Shown: one piece after another, positions 14,836 through 23,780 of the stretch
How the letters are laid out: each line of letters begins with the position of its first letter
Numbering within the stretch: position 1 is the first letter of the stretch
Origin: Clostridia bacterium
GTDB taxonomy: Bacteria; Bacillota; Clostridia; UBA1381
Assembly (NCBI GenBank): GCA_017935675.1
Contig: JAGBHE010000057.1
Location: 1-49,618 of the forward strand
Length of the DNA: 49,618 nucleotides
Direction of reading: 5' to 3'
Notes under the pieces: generated by a model
The model's database searches: none
The model's input: the letters and a program-made list of their open reading frames with translations, nothing else
What the model was told of the DNA's origin: nothing
Translations under genes and position numbers: made by a program

Positions 14836-16173
14836 TTACGTTTTTTTCTGCTTTTTATTCCATGGACCTGTTTTATAGAAGAACACTGAGAGGAACATGG
14901 CAACAGTCCAGCTTATAGGCCAGGAAAGCCATATACCTACGGTTCCCAGCGGTTTTGAAAGTGTAATTGAAAGGATAACCCGAAGCGTTAGATCAATAAA
15001 TGTTGCTGTCATAAATTTGCCCATCATGCCTGAGCCTCTCAAAACGCCGTCTGCGGCAAGCTTTGCAGATATAATAAGGTAAAACGGTGAAACGATTTTC
15101 AGAAATTCTATTCCCGTTTTCAGCGCCTCATCCGTCGGATTATCAATAAAGAGGCTTACAAGTATTCCTCCTGCAAAGAAATAGAGCAGGGCAAGAGGTA
15201 TGCACAGGCACCAGACAAGCTTTAAGCCTGCCTTAAAGCCTTCTTTAACCCTTGAAAGCTTAACTGCGCCTATATTCTGAGCAGTATAATTTGATATTCC
15301 GTTTCCAAGCGTGGTGAGGGAGGTAATAACGAGATTATTTAATTTAACGGCTGCCGAATAACCTGCCATGGCACCTGGACCGAAGCTGTTGATTACTCCC
15401 TGTATTATTATATTTCCTACAGAAATAAAGCTTTGCTGCAATATGCTCGGAACTGCTATTACCGATATTTTCTTCAAAAGCTTCCATGAAAATTTTTTGA
15501 CTCTGCCCTCTGTTTTTACAGCTTTAAGTCTTTTTATTACAAAAGCCACTGCAAGAATACAGCTGATTCCCTGACAGATAAATGTAGCCCATGCCACGCC
15601 GGCAACGCCCATACCAAAGGCTTTAACAAACAATATGTCAGCGGCGATATTTGCTGTAGAGGAGCAGGCTAAAAATATGAATGGTGTTTTTGAATCGCCG
15701 AGTGCGGAAAAAATTCCGTTTGACACGTTATAATAAAACACAAACGGAAGTCCGAGGATATAAATCTCCAGATATAATTTTGAATCGGCAAATACATCGG
15801 GCGGAGTATGTATCAGGTTCAGGAGCTTATCGGCAAAGCATCCGCCTGCAAGCATAAGAACTGCGCAAAGCACGCCGCTTGAAATTAAGGTGGTGTAAAC
15901 GGCAGTTTTCATATCTCTGTAATGCTTGCCTCCGAAAAGCTGAGATACAATAACAGAGCAGCCTATATTGCATCCAAAGGCAAACGCTATGAATATGAGG
16001 GTAATCTCATAGCTGTTGCCCACTGCGGCAAGAGCGTTTTCACCTACAAATCTTCCGGCGACAAAGCTGTCCGCTATGTTGTAAAGCTGCTGGAAAATAA
16101 TGCTTCCGAACAGGGGCATACAAAATCTCCAGAGCACAGACGATGGATTGCCTACAGTTAGGTCCTTGTTCAT
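14836..16173 (-). CDS. MATE family multidrug/Na+ antiporter
   Basis: 445 residues from the ATG at 16173 (GGGAGGAAG upstream); a TTG six codons earlier overlaps that ribosome binding site. The sequence shows the MatE layout: two bundles of six hydrophobic helices, with PLFGSIIFQQLYNIADSFV near the start and the second-half counterpart AVPSILQQSFISVGNIIIQG. It exports organic cations or drugs across the membrane using an ion gradient. Substrate unknown. It follows coaX by 44 nt and may share its transcript. Confidence 0.92.
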   Translation of the reverse strand: MNKDLTVGNPSSVLWRFCMPLFGSIIFQQLYNIADSFVAGRFVGENALAAVGNSYEITLIFIAFAFGCNIGCSVIVSQLFGGKHYRDMKTAVYTTLISSGVLCAVLMLAGGCFADKLLNLIHTPPDVFADSKLYLEIYILGLPFVFYYNVSNGIFSALGDSKTPFIFLACSSTANIAADILFVKAFGMGVAGVAWATFICQGISCILAVAFVIKRLKAVKTEGRVKKFSWKLLKKISVIAVPSILQQSFISVGNIIIQGVINSFGPGAMAGYSAAVKLNNLVITSLTTLGNGISNYTAQNIGAVKLSRVKEGFKAGLKLVWCLCIPLALLYFFAGGILVSLFIDNPTDEALKTGIEFLKIVSPFYLIISAKLAADGVLRGSGMMGKFMTATFIDLTLRVILSITLSKPLGTVGIWLSWPISWTVAMFLSVFFYKTGPWNKKQKKT

Positions 16174-16217
16174 TTTCTGTCTTCCTCCCAAAGCTTGTTA
16201 TCGGAATCGGCTTTAAG

Positions 16218-16991
16218 TCAAGCCTTTTTATTTTTATCGTATAAAACCTTAAGCCCTTTCAGGATAAGCGAATCATCAAGCTCAATATTTTGTGATTTGC
16301 AGTGAGGAACTATAACGCCTGCAAGGCCGCCTGTTGCAACAATGCGCCAGTGTGTGCCGAATTCATCCTTGATTCTGTCCAGCATTCCGTCAATCATGCT
16401 GGCGCCGCCGAGAACAACGCCGCTTTTCATGCAGTCAATTGTATTATTGCCGAGAACAGAGCCGGGTGCTTCAAGGCTTATCTGCGGCAGCTGTGCGGTC
16501 CCTGATGCAAGGGCGTTTATCCCCATTCTGATACCCGGTGCAATTGATGCGCCGAGAAAGGTTCCGTCCTCATCTACAAGCAGGATTTTTGTCGCGGTAC
16601 CCATATCAAGAATTATAACAGGTTCCTTGTACAGCTCATGTGCGGCAACACATGCGCTGATAAGATCTGCTCCGACCTGAGTGGGTGCATCACATTTTAT
16701 TTTAATTCCGGTTTTAATGCCCGGTCCGACGGTTATTGTTCCGACACCGAAGCACAGCTTTACCGCGCGTTTTATGGTATTGGTAAGCTGAGGAACAACA
16801 CAGGACAAAACAGCGCCCTTTATCCTCTCCGTGTCAACCTTGTGCAGACCGACAATGCTTTTTATAATAACGGCATATTCATCCTCTGTTTTCTGATCAT
16901 CTGTTTTTATTCTGGATACAAAAGCAAGCTTGTCCCCGGAGAATGCACCGAGAACTATGTGCGTATTGCCTATATCAATTGTAAGAATCAA
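16218..16991 (-). CDS. coaX: Type III pantothenate kinase
   Basis: 257 residues. CoaX phosphorylates pantothenate in the first step of coenzyme A synthesis; type III enzymes are ASKHA-fold and resist CoA feedback. Visible motifs are TIDIGNTHIVLGAF (phosphate loop), PTQVGADLI and ILDMGTATKI. Two TTG codons are possible starts; AAAGAGG abuts the first (17000) but is well spaced from the second (16991), which begins MILTIDIGNT as in other members, so the second is chosen. It follows the nitroreductase gene by 5 nt. Confidence 0.93.
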   Translation of the reverse strand: MILTIDIGNTHIVLGAFSGDKLAFVSRIKTDDQKTEDEYAVIIKSIVGLHKVDTERIKGAVLSCVVPQLTNTIKRAVKLCFGVGTITVGPGIKTGIKIKCDAPTQVGADLISACVAAHELYKEPVIILDMGTATKILLVDEDGTFLGASIAPGIRMGINALASGTAQLPQISLEAPGSVLGNNTIDCMKSGVVLGGASMIDGMLDRIKDEFGTHWRIVATGGLAGVIVPHCKSQNIELDDSLILKGLKVLYDKNKKA

Positions 16992-16996
16992 TGAAA

Positions 16997-17578
16997 TCAA
17001 CCTCTTTCCAACGGCAGTGTGCTATACAATACTTCCTTCATGCTTCTTTTCGGAACACAAAGCTCATTATTTTCATCAATGTAATATTTAATGCTGTCGG
17101 TTATTTCTACAGCCTTGCTTTTTTGCGCGGGGATACCTGCGGCAAGCAAATATACAACCTCCAGGTTTTCGGGAAGGCACAGCTCTTTTTTTATGCCGTC
17201 GCGGTCTATTGCGCCGAGCCAGCAGGTACCAATCCCTAAAGCCTCAGCGGCAATTGACATTACAGCGCCCGCTATTGCACCCTCTGTGTAGAAATCACCT
17301 GTTTTTTTAATGCTTTTGTCGCCGAGGGTTACTATATATGAAGGCGGTCTTTCACCATCTGCCGGTGCGCCGTCTTCAAGATATCCTGCCCATTTTGTAT
17401 ATTTAAACAGGCTGCCCGCTTTTTCAGTCACTATCATAAATTTAAGGGGCTGAACATTTGCAGGATAAGGTGCAAGCCTGGCACAGTCTATTATTTCAAG
17501 CAGCAGCTTTTCATCTGCCGGTGTATTTTTAAATTTCCTTACGGTTCTGCGTTTTTTTATTGCTTCCAATTCTAACAT
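16997..17578 (-). CDS. Nitroreductase family protein
   Basis: 193 residues. The FMN-binding nitroreductase fold shows the N-terminal signature IKKRRTVRKFKNTP, the middle segment LAPYPANVQPLKFMIV and GAVMSIAAEALGIGTCWLGA. Such enzymes reduce nitro groups, quinones or enones with NAD(P)H; the substrate is unknown. AAGGAGTG precedes the ATG. It lies just upstream of coaX and downstream of the hairpin at 17605-17647, so it may start a new transcript. Confidence 0.9.
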   Translation of the reverse strand: MLELEAIKKRRTVRKFKNTPADEKLLLEIIDCARLAPYPANVQPLKFMIVTEKAGSLFKYTKWAGYLEDGAPADGERPPSYIVTLGDKSIKKTGDFYTEGAIAGAVMSIAAEALGIGTCWLGAIDRDGIKKELCLPENLEVVYLLAAGIPAQKSKAVEITDSIKYYIDENNELCVPKRSMKEVLYSTLPLERG

Positions 17579-17604
17579 GTCATATGCACACTCCTTGAAT
17601 TAAT

Positions 17605-17647
17605 GAAAAAAATCGGCATAAAAGACTTTCTCATGCCGATTTTTTTA
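17605..17647. terminator. Terminator after the SCP2-fold gene
   Basis: ATCGGCAT and ATGCCGAT arms around a 13-nt loop, flanked by an A-run on one side and a T-run on the other, so that it can work on either strand. On the minus strand it lies 10 nt past the stop of the gene at 17657-18178. Confidence 0.8.
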
Positions 17648-17656
17648 TTGTGACAT

Positions 17657-18178
17657 TTACTTGTCTGTATTTTTTGCCGGGCTTTTTTTTGCGGGTTTTT
17701 CATCTGATTTTGCAGCAGGTGCAGCCTCAGCCGCAGCTGCGGTTTTTTCTTCTTTAACGGCAGTTGTTTTTCTTTTTGTTTTTTTAGCCGGTGTTTCCTT
17801 TTTAGCTGTTGTCTTTTTGGCAGTTTCTTTTTTCGCTGCGGTTTTTCTTGGTGTGGGCTTAACGATTCCGGTTATAAAATCGAGAGCCGCCGCATCTCCG
17901 AAAGCGTCAATTTTGCCTGAGCTTAATGCCTTTTCAGATGTCAGCTTGCCTTCAATAAGCTTTGTAAAGTCAGTAACCGTTACGTCAACAGCAACGGAAT
18001 TATCCCTGTAATCATAGGGTTCAACCGAAAATTCTCCGTTGATATTAGCAACATAAAAAGTTCCTGCAGCGTCTTCGTCCTTGATTGTTACCTGAATCGC
18101 AAAATCCTGATTCAGCGCTTTCGTGTCTGCCTTTTCGAGTTTCTTTTTAATTTTTGAAAAAGCTTCTGCATACGTCAT
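17657..18178 (-). CDS. SCP2-like domain protein with a lysine/alanine-rich histone-like tail
   Basis: 173 residues from the ATG at 18178 (MTYAEAFSKIKKKL), with AAAGGAA upstream; the longer upstream frame has no ribosome binding site. Residues 1-110 look like an SCP2 sterol-carrier fold (FAIQVTIKDEDAAGTFYVA and ALSSGKIDAFGDAAALDFI). The remaining ~65 residues are a low-complexity tail of repeated KKTAAKKE and AKKT units, like histone H1 or AlgP C-termini. SCP2 domains bind lipids; the basic tail could bind DNA or acidic polymers. The joint function is unknown. Confidence 0.75.
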   Translation of the reverse strand: MTYAEAFSKIKKKLEKADTKALNQDFAIQVTIKDEDAAGTFYVANINGEFSVEPYDYRDNSVAVDVTVTDFTKLIEGKLTSEKALSSGKIDAFGDAAALDFITGIVKPTPRKTAAKKETAKKTTAKKETPAKKTKRKTTAVKEEKTAAAAEAAPAAKSDEKPAKKSPAKNTDK

Positions 18179-18418
18179 ACTTTCCACATTCCTTTCATTT
18201 AAATAGTAAAGCACAGGCCGCCGCCTGAAGCTTATCACAGATAAAAACAACAGATATGCTTCTATCCTGTTTTAATTATACATTAACGCAAGCAACATTG
18301 TCAATATATATTTTATTATTTGTATATTTTTACTATTTTTATTCATGCATTTTATTGGGAACTGAGATTTATTTGTCTCCATAATGATACCTGCATGCCG
18401 GAATATATATGTTTTTTT

Positions 18419-19447
18419 TCATTCCGTAGGATTGTTATACAGCACTTTTTTGATTTCCGCAGTAAGATTTGCCGCAATTTCTTCAACGCCGCGAACATTC
18501 GGGTGAACGAGGTCTCCGCTCAGTCCTTTTGACGAGGTAAGCATTTTAAGACCGTCAATATGTACCGTGTTGGCAAATGCCATATCGGCAAGCTCGTCTC
18601 TGACTATTTTTCTGAAAAGAGCTGCTTTGCCGTCACCGAAAAGATCACTGCTGCAATAGAAAACATCAATGCAGAAAAACATTTTATCAGGGTGTGCTTT
18701 GGCAATGGTTGATACAAAACGGCGTACTCTGCCGCGGAAGTCCTCCGGGTCAATATCAAGAATATTGATTCCCATTTCCAAAGTTGCAAAATCGAAATCA
18801 TTTCTTGAAGCTATGTAATCCGCAATACACGGCTCAAGATGAGCGGCTCCTGCAAAACCGAGATTGATAAGGTCAGAGCCGGTATTTTCAGCAATGCGGT
18901 TTGTCCATGTGTTGACCTGAAGCAGAGCAAGACTGCCATGGGTGATTGAAGAGCCGTATGCAAGATATCTGCGCTTCGGTGCATCTTCAGATTTCGGCGG
19001 TTCAATGTCTCCGGAAATATCATATATAAATAAAGGTCTGTTTTGCAGAATTACGCGGACAAGCTCCGGTGCAAAGGGCAGCTTATGCTCGCTGTGTATT
19101 TTTCTGAGCGCGTCCATATTATCATGGGCAGGAATTTCTATTTCCGTCGGTTCGGAAAATACGTTTTTAAAGCAATGCTCCCAGCCGGAGCCTATGGAAC
19201 CGTAATAAACCACCGGACGTATTGCTGTCGGTCCATCGCCGTCTCCTGCGCTAAGCTTGATTTTTGCGCTTCCTGAATTCAGACGGAAGCGTATTTCGCA
19301 GCCGCAGCCTGCGAGGTTTAAGACCCTTCCGCGCTCGCTCATGTTATCGGCAACGCTTTCGGGCACGCGCAGCATTGACCAGCCGCCCTTTTCCTCAGAG
19401 TATTTAAGCTCTGATACATTATACAGTTCGGCATTTTTCCAAATCAT
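18419..19447 (-). CDS. SGNH/GDSL hydrolase with N-terminal beta-sandwich domain
   Basis: 342 residues, no signal peptide. The C-terminal half carries SGNH blocks: YLAYGSSITHG (nucleophile Ser), INLGFAGAAH, LEMGINI and the terminal catalytic pair in GDLVHPN. The N-terminal ~150 residues resemble the carbohydrate-associated domain found in two-domain SGNH esterases. It likely removes acyl groups from a carbohydrate or small ester. GGAGGAAG precedes the ATG, which overlaps the lgt stop by 4 nt (ATGA). Confidence 0.82.
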   Translation of the reverse strand: MIWKNAELYNVSELKYSEEKGGWSMLRVPESVADNMSERGRVLNLAGCGCEIRFRLNSGSAKIKLSAGDGDGPTAIRPVVYYGSIGSGWEHCFKNVFSEPTEIEIPAHDNMDALRKIHSEHKLPFAPELVRVILQNRPLFIYDISGDIEPPKSEDAPKRRYLAYGSSITHGSLALLQVNTWTNRIAENTGSDLINLGFAGAAHLEPCIADYIASRNDFDFATLEMGINILDIDPEDFRGRVRRFVSTIAKAHPDKMFFCIDVFYCSSDLFGDGKAALFRKIVRDELADMAFANTVHIDGLKMLTSSKGLSGDLVHPNVRGVEEIAANLTAEIKKVLYNNPTE

Positions 19448-20268
19448 TTTTCTTCCTCCGTTTCAAGTGCTTCTTCAAAGTTATCTGACCGCTTTTTCAA
19501 TCTGAAAAGCATAAGAATTGAAATTATTATTAAAATCCCGGCAACAATCTGTGAAATGCCGACGACATCTTTTACGGCATACAGGATATATTCGGGCTGG
19601 CGCATACCTTCAAGAATTATTCTGCCGCAGGAATACCATAGCAGATATCCGAAAAATACCTGACCGTCTGCTTTTTTTCTGTCTCGGAAAATAATTATCA
19701 AAATAAGCCCTAAGATGTTCCACATGGATTCATATAAAAACAAAGGATGCACCGGCGCGGCGCCGTTTATTGACATGCCGAGAAAACAATCTGTTTTCTT
19801 GCCGAACACCTCTGCATTTAAAAAGTTCCCGTAGCGTCCCACAGCCTGACCTATCAAAAGTCCCGGTGCACAGATATCGAACATTTCAAGGATATTTTGT
19901 TTCTTGATTCTACAGTATACGAAAGCGGTAAGAATGCCGCCGATAATGCCGCCGTAAATTGCAAGACCGCCCTCCCATACCTTGAAAATATCCAGGGGGC
20001 TGTCTTTGAAGGAGTCCCAATCAAATATTACATAATAAATTCTCGCGCATATTATGCCGATTACCAATCCGTAAAGTGCTATGTCAAAGACATAATCGGA
20101 ATTGATGCCGCGCTTTTTTGCCGACCGCATACAGAAGATAACCGCAAGAATAAACCCTGTCAAAATAGCTATGGCATACCAGTAGATCGGCTTCGGACCT
20201 ATATGAAAAGCAACGGTGTCTACGCTCATTGTAATTCCAAGGGCGGGAAAGGATATAACGTTAACCAT
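19444..20268 (-). CDS. lgt: Prolipoprotein diacylglyceryl transferase
   Basis: 274 residues, about seven membrane helices. Lgt moves a diacylglyceryl group from phosphatidylglycerol to the lipobox cysteine of lipoproteins. The Lgt signature is present in the form QAVGRYGNFLNAEVFG, together with YWYAIAILTGF near the N-terminus and HPLFLYESMWN. TGGAGGA lies 6 nt before the ATG. The C-terminus is acidic and short (EALETEEEK). Confidence 0.95.
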   Translation of the reverse strand: MVNVISFPALGITMSVDTVAFHIGPKPIYWYAIAILTGFILAVIFCMRSAKKRGINSDYVFDIALYGLVIGIICARIYYVIFDWDSFKDSPLDIFKVWEGGLAIYGGIIGGILTAFVYCRIKKQNILEMFDICAPGLLIGQAVGRYGNFLNAEVFGKKTDCFLGMSINGAAPVHPLFLYESMWNILGLILIIIFRDRKKADGQVFFGYLLWYSCGRIILEGMRQPEYILYAVKDVVGISQIVAGILIIISILMLFRLKKRSDNFEEALETEEEK

Positions 20269-20281
20269 TTTAATCCTCCAA

Positions 20282-20893
20282 TCACTTTATCATTTTTCTT
20301 ACTCTCAGCGGAATACCGATTTTTTCGGCGATTTTTCTGCACTCCTCAATATCCTCCGGAGGCAGTACGTCAACAATGCTGAGAACAACGCTTTTTATAT
20401 GCTTTTTTGCTTTTGCCGCAAAATCAAGAAGCTCGTAAAAGCCCTCTTCACCGTATTGACAAGTACAGATTTCGTTGTATTTCTGCGCATTTTTTTCATT
20501 CAGGCTGATGGAAATTTCATCAACAAGTCCCTCAAGGGAAGGAGTAATATCATGACCGGCAATTTTATTGCCGTGACCGTTGGTATTTATGCGTATTTTC
20601 GCATCGGGATTATTTTCACGGATAAACCTGCATATTTCCGGAATTATATCCCATCGCATTGTCGGCTCGCCGTAGCCGCAGAACACTATTTCCTCGCTGT
20701 TCCTGAAGTCTATGTCCTCAAGAGCCTGTTTTATTTCCTCAGTAGACGGTTCATGCTCAAGCCATAAATCCACTCCGTCAACGCCGATTTCAGTGTATCT
20801 TATGCAGAAGCTGCATTTGTTGGTGCAGCGGTTTGTTATATTCAGATATACCGGCTTTTGACCGTAATATTTATATGCAATGTTCATATTCAT
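20282..20893 (-). CDS. TatD-associated radical SAM protein
   Basis: 203 residues. The radical SAM cluster motif is CTNKCSFC (Cys23, 27, 30), followed by EIVFCGYGEPTMRWD and RINTNGHGN. It matches the short radical SAM family that occurs beside tatD, whose reaction is unknown. GGAGGTAAAATATA precedes the ATG, and the start overlaps the tatD stop by 1 nt, so the two are co-translated. Confidence 0.88.
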   Translation of the reverse strand: MNMNIAYKYYGQKPVYLNITNRCTNKCSFCIRYTEIGVDGVDLWLEHEPSTEEIKQALEDIDFRNSEEIVFCGYGEPTMRWDIIPEICRFIRENNPDAKIRINTNGHGNKIAGHDITPSLEGLVDEISISLNEKNAQKYNEICTCQYGEEGFYELLDFAAKAKKHIKSVVLSIVDVLPPEDIEECRKIAEKIGIPLRVRKMIK

Positions 20894-21663
20894 TATATTT
20901 TACCTCCAATGCGAAACAGCCTTTCGGCATTTTCAAATGTAATATTTTCAATTGTTTCCCTATCAGTATTTTTTATTTCTGCCAGCTTATCTATTACGTA
21001 TCTGATGTAATGGGAGGAATTGCGCTTTCCGCGCATGGGAACAGGTGCAAGGTACGGACAGTCCGTCTCCACCACTATTCTGTCAAGGGGCACGTATTTT
21101 GCTGCCTCAACCGTTTTTACATTGTTTTTAAAGGTCAGAGAACCTCCGAAGGCTATATAGTAGCCGAGACCGAGAACCTCGCGCGCCATTTCACGGCTGC
21201 CTGAAAAGCAGTGAAAAACGCCTGTAACCTCACGGTGTGCGGAGGCGATATCAAGACAGTCCTTATGGGCTTCGCGGTCATGAATTATTACAGGCAGATT
21301 AAGCTCTCCGGCCAAGCTCAGCTGAAAATCAAAACATTCCTTCTGAATATCTCTCGGAACCTCGTCATAGTGATAGTCAAGCCCTATTTCGCCGACAGCA
21401 AGTATTTTTTCATCTGCTGCAAAGCTTTTTATCGCTGCTTCAGCGGAAGAACCGGGCTTTTCGGCATATTCGGGATGTATGCCGACAGAGCCGTAAACAA
21501 AGGGAAATTTTCTGCAAAGCTCAAGAATTCTGTCCATCTCGCCGAGAGCCGCGCAGGCATTCATTATTCTGCCGACGTTGTTTTCCGGCATTGATGCCAG
21601 TATTTCATCTGCGTCTGCAGCAAAAGCGTCATCATTATAATGGGCATGTGAATCAAATATCAT
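20893..21663 (-). CDS. tatD: TatD family metal-dependent deoxyribonuclease
   Basis: 256 residues with the TatD amidohydrolase pattern: FDSHAHYNDDAF (metal ligands His6 and His8), VGEIGLDYHYDEV, PVIIHDREAHKD, GVFHCFSGS and VVETDCPYLAP. TatD proteins are 3'-5' exonucleases or DNases, sometimes linked to repair or apoptosis-like DNA breakdown. It overlaps the CPBP gene upstream by 4 nt (ATGA) and the radical SAM gene downstream by 1 nt. Confidence 0.93.
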   Translation of the reverse strand: MIFDSHAHYNDDAFAADADEILASMPENNVGRIMNACAALGEMDRILELCRKFPFVYGSVGIHPEYAEKPGSSAEAAIKSFAADEKILAVGEIGLDYHYDEVPRDIQKECFDFQLSLAGELNLPVIIHDREAHKDCLDIASAHREVTGVFHCFSGSREMAREVLGLGYYIAFGGSLTFKNNVKTVEAAKYVPLDRIVVETDCPYLAPVPMRGKRNSSHYIRYVIDKLAEIKNTDRETIENITFENAERLFRIGGKI

Positions 21664-22703
21664 TGCTGACTTTCACCGCCTTCCGTGCCATAGCCATCAG
21701 GCAGTTCATTATAGAAATCCCTGAAAAATTCATTGAAGAAGTCGTCACTGTCATAATACTCAGGCGCTTCTTCCTCCTCGTAAAAATAATCTCTTTTATC
21801 CTGCAGCGGCAGGCGTATATAGCCGGAATCTATGGCAAGGCTCAAGGAGGTAAGCACAAAAAGGACTGACAGCAGTATTATCGGCACTGCTCCGCCGCGG
21901 CAGCCGCGTATTGTGCCGCGATACCATTTTCCGCGACCGTATGACCTGTACATTATAAAAATCAGCACAGGGAACAGGCATGCCATAAAAACAGAGTATA
22001 TACCCGATATCAGCCCATATTTTTCAAGCTGATTCTGAAAAACAAGCTGAATAACCGAACCGAAATTGAATATGCTGTGAAACAGCATACAGGAAAACAC
22101 CGAGCCGGAATATAATCTGACAAAGCCGAGCACCGCTCCGACAGCAAATATCGTAAAGAATGCGGCAGGGGAAAAGTGCAGGATTGCAAAGCCGAGCGCT
22201 GTTGAAAAAACAGCCGTAAGTGTTCCGTAGGGTTCAAGGATTTTAATTATTATTCCGCGGAACAGAAGCTCCTCAAAAACAGGAGCGAGTATGCACAGGG
22301 AAAGAAACAGCCACAGAAGCTCGCTTACGGTTTCGGGACTGTTCAGGTCAACCTGCTGACCGAATATTTCAATCAGCGCTTCCATGTACGGCCACTGCAT
22401 ATATGCTGCAAAGTATTGTGTTGCAGAAGGCAGCACAAGAAGAAGCAGCATCATGACAGGGTCAAAGGAACGAAGTCCTATAAGTGCTGACAGGGGCGCA
22501 TAGCCGTGAGTGTTTTTTAAGTATATAAGCCCTGCGGCAATCGGTATGAAAATAAACAGCTGCGATACTGTCATGGCAGGGTATGTGTCCATTATATAAT
22601 TTTCGGTAAGCCACAGCTGAAAAAATCCCGCGCCGAAAACTGTAAGCGCTTCAAGAAAAATAAGCCACCATGCGGCGGAAAAGCCTTTATATCTCAGACG
22701 CAC
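21660..22703 (-). CDS. CPBP family intramembrane glutamic endopeptidase
   Basis: 347 residues from a GTG at 22703 (AGGGTGA seven nt upstream); an earlier TTG overlaps that site. Multiple membrane helices and the CPBP motifs are visible: APVFEELLFRG (catalytic Glu pair), then LHFSPAA and FHSIFN histidine motifs. Members include CAAX prenyl proteases and bacteriocin-immunity proteases. The last ~60 residues are acidic and rich in Tyr, Asp and Glu, an unusual soluble tail. It overlaps the 5-FCL gene by 17 nt. Confidence 0.87.
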   Translation of the reverse strand: MRLRYKGFSAAWWLIFLEALTVFGAGFFQLWLTENYIMDTYPAMTVSQLFIFIPIAAGLIYLKNTHGYAPLSALIGLRSFDPVMMLLLLVLPSATQYFAAYMQWPYMEALIEIFGQQVDLNSPETVSELLWLFLSLCILAPVFEELLFRGIIIKILEPYGTLTAVFSTALGFAILHFSPAAFFTIFAVGAVLGFVRLYSGSVFSCMLFHSIFNFGSVIQLVFQNQLEKYGLISGIYSVFMACLFPVLIFIMYRSYGRGKWYRGTIRGCRGGAVPIILLSVLFVLTSLSLAIDSGYIRLPLQDKRDYFYEEEEAPEYYDSDDFFNEFFRDFYNELPDGYGTEGGESQQ

Positions 22704-23253
22704 AGTCAATCACCCTGCTTTCCGTAATTAAATAATCCATATTAATATCATGCTCCTTGCAGCTTATGTAATCCACAAGCTGAAAATCATATAAAAATCC
22801 TATTTTAACTGCTTTTGTGCCCTCAAGCAGCCTGTCGTAAAAGCCTTTGCCAAAGCCGACTCTTGCTCCGCGCCTGTCAAAGGCAAGAGCCGGGACTATA
22901 AATACATCCGCAGAATGCTTATCTTGGCGCATTCTTTCCTCGGGCTCGCATATGCCGAAGGCTCCTTCCGTTGTTTTGCCATTAAGAAGGCAAGTATAAA
23001 TATCGCTGCCGTCCGTTACCGGAACGAGGATTTTTTTTCCGAAAAAAACGCATGCTTTTAAGACCGCGCTTGTGTCAACCTCTTTGAAGGCGCTCATATA
23101 GACGCATACGGTATTGGAGTTCAGAAAAAAGCCGGAGCGGAGAAAAGCTCCGCATACCGCCGCGCTTTTTTCTTTAATTTCATTTTTGTCAAGCTGCCTG
23201 CGAAGCTTTTTCATTTCTTTGCGAAGCTCTTGTTTTTCAATACTGCATTGCAT
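22687..23253 (-). CDS. 5-formyltetrahydrofolate cyclo-ligase
   Basis: 188 residues. It converts 5-formyl-THF to 5,10-methenyl-THF using ATP. The signature GARVGFGKGFYDRLL is present, with KQELRKEMKKLRRQLD at the N-terminus and VPALAFDRRG before the signature. It overlaps the DJ-1 gene upstream by 17 nt and the CPBP gene downstream by 17 nt. Confidence 0.92.
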   Translation of the reverse strand: MQCSIEKQELRKEMKKLRRQLDKNEIKEKSAAVCGAFLRSGFFLNSNTVCVYMSAFKEVDTSAVLKACVFFGKKILVPVTDGSDIYTCLLNGKTTEGAFGICEPEERMRQDKHSADVFIVPALAFDRRGARVGFGKGFYDRLLEGTKAVKIGFLYDFQLVDYISCKEHDINMDYLITESRVIDCASEI

Positions 23254-23767
23254 TTTTTATCTCATCCGCCTTTTTTTCGCCGCACAGAAGCTCTGCAAGC
23301 GCAAAAGCGAATTCCGAGGCAGCTCCCGCTCCGCGGGCAGTTATAAACTTACCGTCGCATACAACCTTATCTGTTGATATTACGGCTCCTGAAAGAGCTG
23401 ATTCATATCCCGGGAAGCAGGTTGCCCGCCGGTTTTTCAGAAGCCCCAGCTCGCCGATAACGGACGGTGCCGCACAGATGGACGCAATATAAATATCATG
23501 CTCAGCCGCATAGCGGATAAGGGAATGTACCTTTTCGGTTTTAAGTCCCGTATGACCGGGGCCGCCGGGAAGAATAAGCATTTCCATGTTATTTTTATCA
23601 ATTTCATCTATCGTTATATCAGCCTCTACAGTTACTGCGTGAGAGCCGCGCACCTGCTTTTCCGAAACGGCTGCGGTAAGAAGCTGTGCACCGCACCTTC
23701 TCAGCACATCAACAGGTGTCAGTGCTTCAATTTCTTCAAAACCGTCCGTAAGTAAAATGTAAACCAT
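23237..23767 (-). CDS. DJ-1/PfpI family protein
   Basis: 176 residues from the ATG at 23767, preceded by TGGAGGATTATT. The DJ-1 fold is clear: VYILLTDGFEEIEALTPVDV with the conserved Glu, LILPGGPG, and the nucleophile elbow IASICAAPSVIGELG (Cys98). Family members act as chaperones, deglycases or thiol-stress proteins; the Clostridial ThiJ-like type has no fixed role. It follows the structured element at 23781-23910. Confidence 0.9.
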   Translation of the reverse strand: MVYILLTDGFEEIEALTPVDVLRRCGAQLLTAAVSEKQVRGSHAVTVEADITIDEIDKNNMEMLILPGGPGHTGLKTEKVHSLIRYAAEHDIYIASICAAPSVIGELGLLKNRRATCFPGYESALSGAVISTDKVVCDGKFITARGAGAASEFAFALAELLCGEKKADEIKNAMQY

Positions 23768-23780
23768 AATAATCCTCCAT

